DNA from: Rhynchopus euleeides
Taxonomy: Eukaryota > Euglenozoa > Diplonemea > Diplonemida > Diplonemidae
Length of the DNA: 64,000 nucleotides
Direction of reading: 5' to 3'
Assembly (NCBI GenBank): GCA_963210315.1
Contig: OY723307.1
Location: forward strand, 1,116,001-1,180,000
Shown here piece by piece: positions 62,788 through 64,000 of this stretch. Below the pieces are notes generated by a model. That model had not been told where the DNA came from. It saw only the letters and a list, made by a program, of their open reading frames with translations, and searched no databases. The position numbers were made by a program, and so were the translations under genes. The stretch's first letter is position 1; each line of letters begins with the position of its first letter.

Positions 62788-63124
62788 CATGCATCGCGCC
62801 AGGAATCGATTCCCGGAAATTCCTGGTTTCAAATCTTGGCGCTGAAATTCCTGATTATTCCTGAAAAATCCCGGCAATTCCTGGTAATTTCTGGTCAGGA
62901 ATCGGCGCCGATGCAGTGTCAACCGGGGACACTGACAGGTGCTTGACAAAAGGAGGACGAGTCGTGCAGGTGTGTCCTCCTTCAGACCTGCTTTGGGGTT
63001 GGTGGCCCACAGAACAAGCGGTATAACCTGTTGGGAAACTTACAGACACACAATTTCCTGATCAGGAATTACTATGAATCGTGACCAGGAATAATCAGGA
63101 ACAGGGACCCTGGCACGATCCATG
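62788..63124. mobile_element. ~337-bp element rich in ATTCCTGA words
   Basis: The ends CATGCATCGCGCCAGG and (inverted) CATGGATCGTGCCAGG are similar. The interior near both ends repeats ATTCCTG/CAGGAAT in opposite orientations (62800-62905 and 63050-63105). Third palindromic element in a row in this distal segment. Confidence 0.5.
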
Positions 63125-63129
63125 TTTTT

Positions 63130-64000
63130 AGAAATCTGCTGCTGTCCAGCACACCGAACGCCACCCCGCTCTACACACCCTGCAGCCCCCACTGCCACAC
63201 GCATGCTAAGCTTTTTTCATCACAGCGCGTTGCACCTTGTTGTGGCCACAGGGTGTCGTATCAAGGAACATCCTTGGCGCGTGCGTATCAAGGTGCTGAT
63301 GTGCATGATTCACCCCTATTGTTGTTGAATTATTGGGTGTGGGCTTGCTGGACACCACCACCCCCCACCTCCCCACCCGGGGGTTTCTTTGTGTTTTGGG
63401 GGAAAGACACACAAGCCGTACATAACTGTTCCGTATCCCTGATGCTTTGTCATCCGTCATATTCACCGGGTGGGGGATGGGGTGTGGCAACCTGAGGTGG
63501 GCTCTCAATCTTTGGTGCAATTCGACCGATTCAATGACGTGCCTTCTGTGTAGCACTTCCGAGGCCCTACACGCTGATCATACCGGGATCACTGCGTCAG
63601 ATCGAGGCGTTGACTCCGGAAGAATTGTTCTCCGAGGATATCCTGGATTTCATGGGCAGGGTCTGCAAGATATTGCCACACCACCACCCCCACCCCTTGT
63701 CAACACACACGGATGGCTGCAGGTGCCAACGAGGAAGCCGAAGGCACTCGTGATCACTAGCGCATAAACTGCACCCACATACTACAACACACTTTGTTGG
63801 ATATAAAGGAAAGGAGGAGTCCCGTTCCCCGGGTAGGGGCCACTGCATCTGCCCTTCTCCCTCCATCACCAACACCACACAGAATATATCACCAGCACCT
63901 TCAAGGAACGTTCACACACTCACACACGCGCGCGCGAATCGTTGTGCAGCAGTGTAGACCGCACCGAGCGCACCTGACCTCGTTTGTGATCTCCAGTCGC
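63130..64000. other. no gene seen to window end
   Basis: Short CA and GC microsatellite pieces, no protein-like frame. A member of the stem-loop family lies at the edge (63949-64000): AGTGTAGACC, GCACCGAGCGCACC and a right arm containing GATCTCCAGT. Confidence 0.5.

Overview
The window reads as nuclear DNA of a protist with GC-rich genes. My best guess is a euglenozoan, most likely a diplonemid. (1) All 16 protein-coding loci I can support lie on the minus strand across 64 kb. (2) At most start codons I examined, a C/T-rich tract and an AG lie a few to a few tens of bases upstream on the coding strand, as expected for spliced-leader trans-splicing. (3) The class III cyclase has the style of kinetoplastid receptor cyclases. 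(4) Most genes have one uninterrupted reading frame; a few have short GT-AG introns of 49 to about 120 bases. A dinoflagellate or syndinian relative is the main alternative. The assignment is inference; no rRNA or tRNA gene is present to settle it.

Layout (genes listed by rising coordinate; all read right to left). 1-2479: a truncated phosphatidylinositol phosphate kinase and an ALKBH1-type dioxygenase. 2500-7636: intergenic, with an 864-bp Mutator-like repeat and other dispersed repeats. 7637-9703: membrane-bound class III nucleotidyl cyclase. 11979-13249: NPSN-type Qb-SNARE (three exons). 15289-16149: Nudix hydrolase with a membrane tail. 17419-18509: SGNH/GDSL hydrolase broken by a frameshift. 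19525-20913: PPR-like, probably mitochondrial protein. 21716-23031: GRDP/DUF1399-like glycine-rich protein. 23350-29078: no gene seen. 29079-30281: intact paralogue of the SGNH hydrolase. 31641-35586: 3.9-kb element with terminal inverted repeats. 35963-37951: single-pass membrane protein with a long basic tract. 38200-43329: repeats. 43330-45377: ATP-dependent PEP carboxykinase (five exons). 46577-47620: MDR-family oxidoreductase. 48024-49734: AT-rich tyrosine-recombinase (Crypton-like) element with nested inverted repeats and an unusual hairpin. 50026-51564: PP2A B'' (FASS/PPP2R3C-like) subunit. 52584-58519: two large ORFs that touch at TGATG and may be one gene. 58761-64000: second copy of the Mutator-like repeat, a patch of disrupted reading frames, and three short palindromic elements in a row.

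The genes do not form a pathway. They are ordinary housekeeping, signalling and trafficking functions, as expected if gene order in a polycistronic unit carries no functional grouping. The unusual content is in the mobile and repeat fraction: the recombinase element with its CTCGGG hairpin, two Mutator-like copies with perfect 9-bp target duplications, a family of stem-loops whose arms co-vary, and a hairpin unit of about 54 bp found at least seven times.
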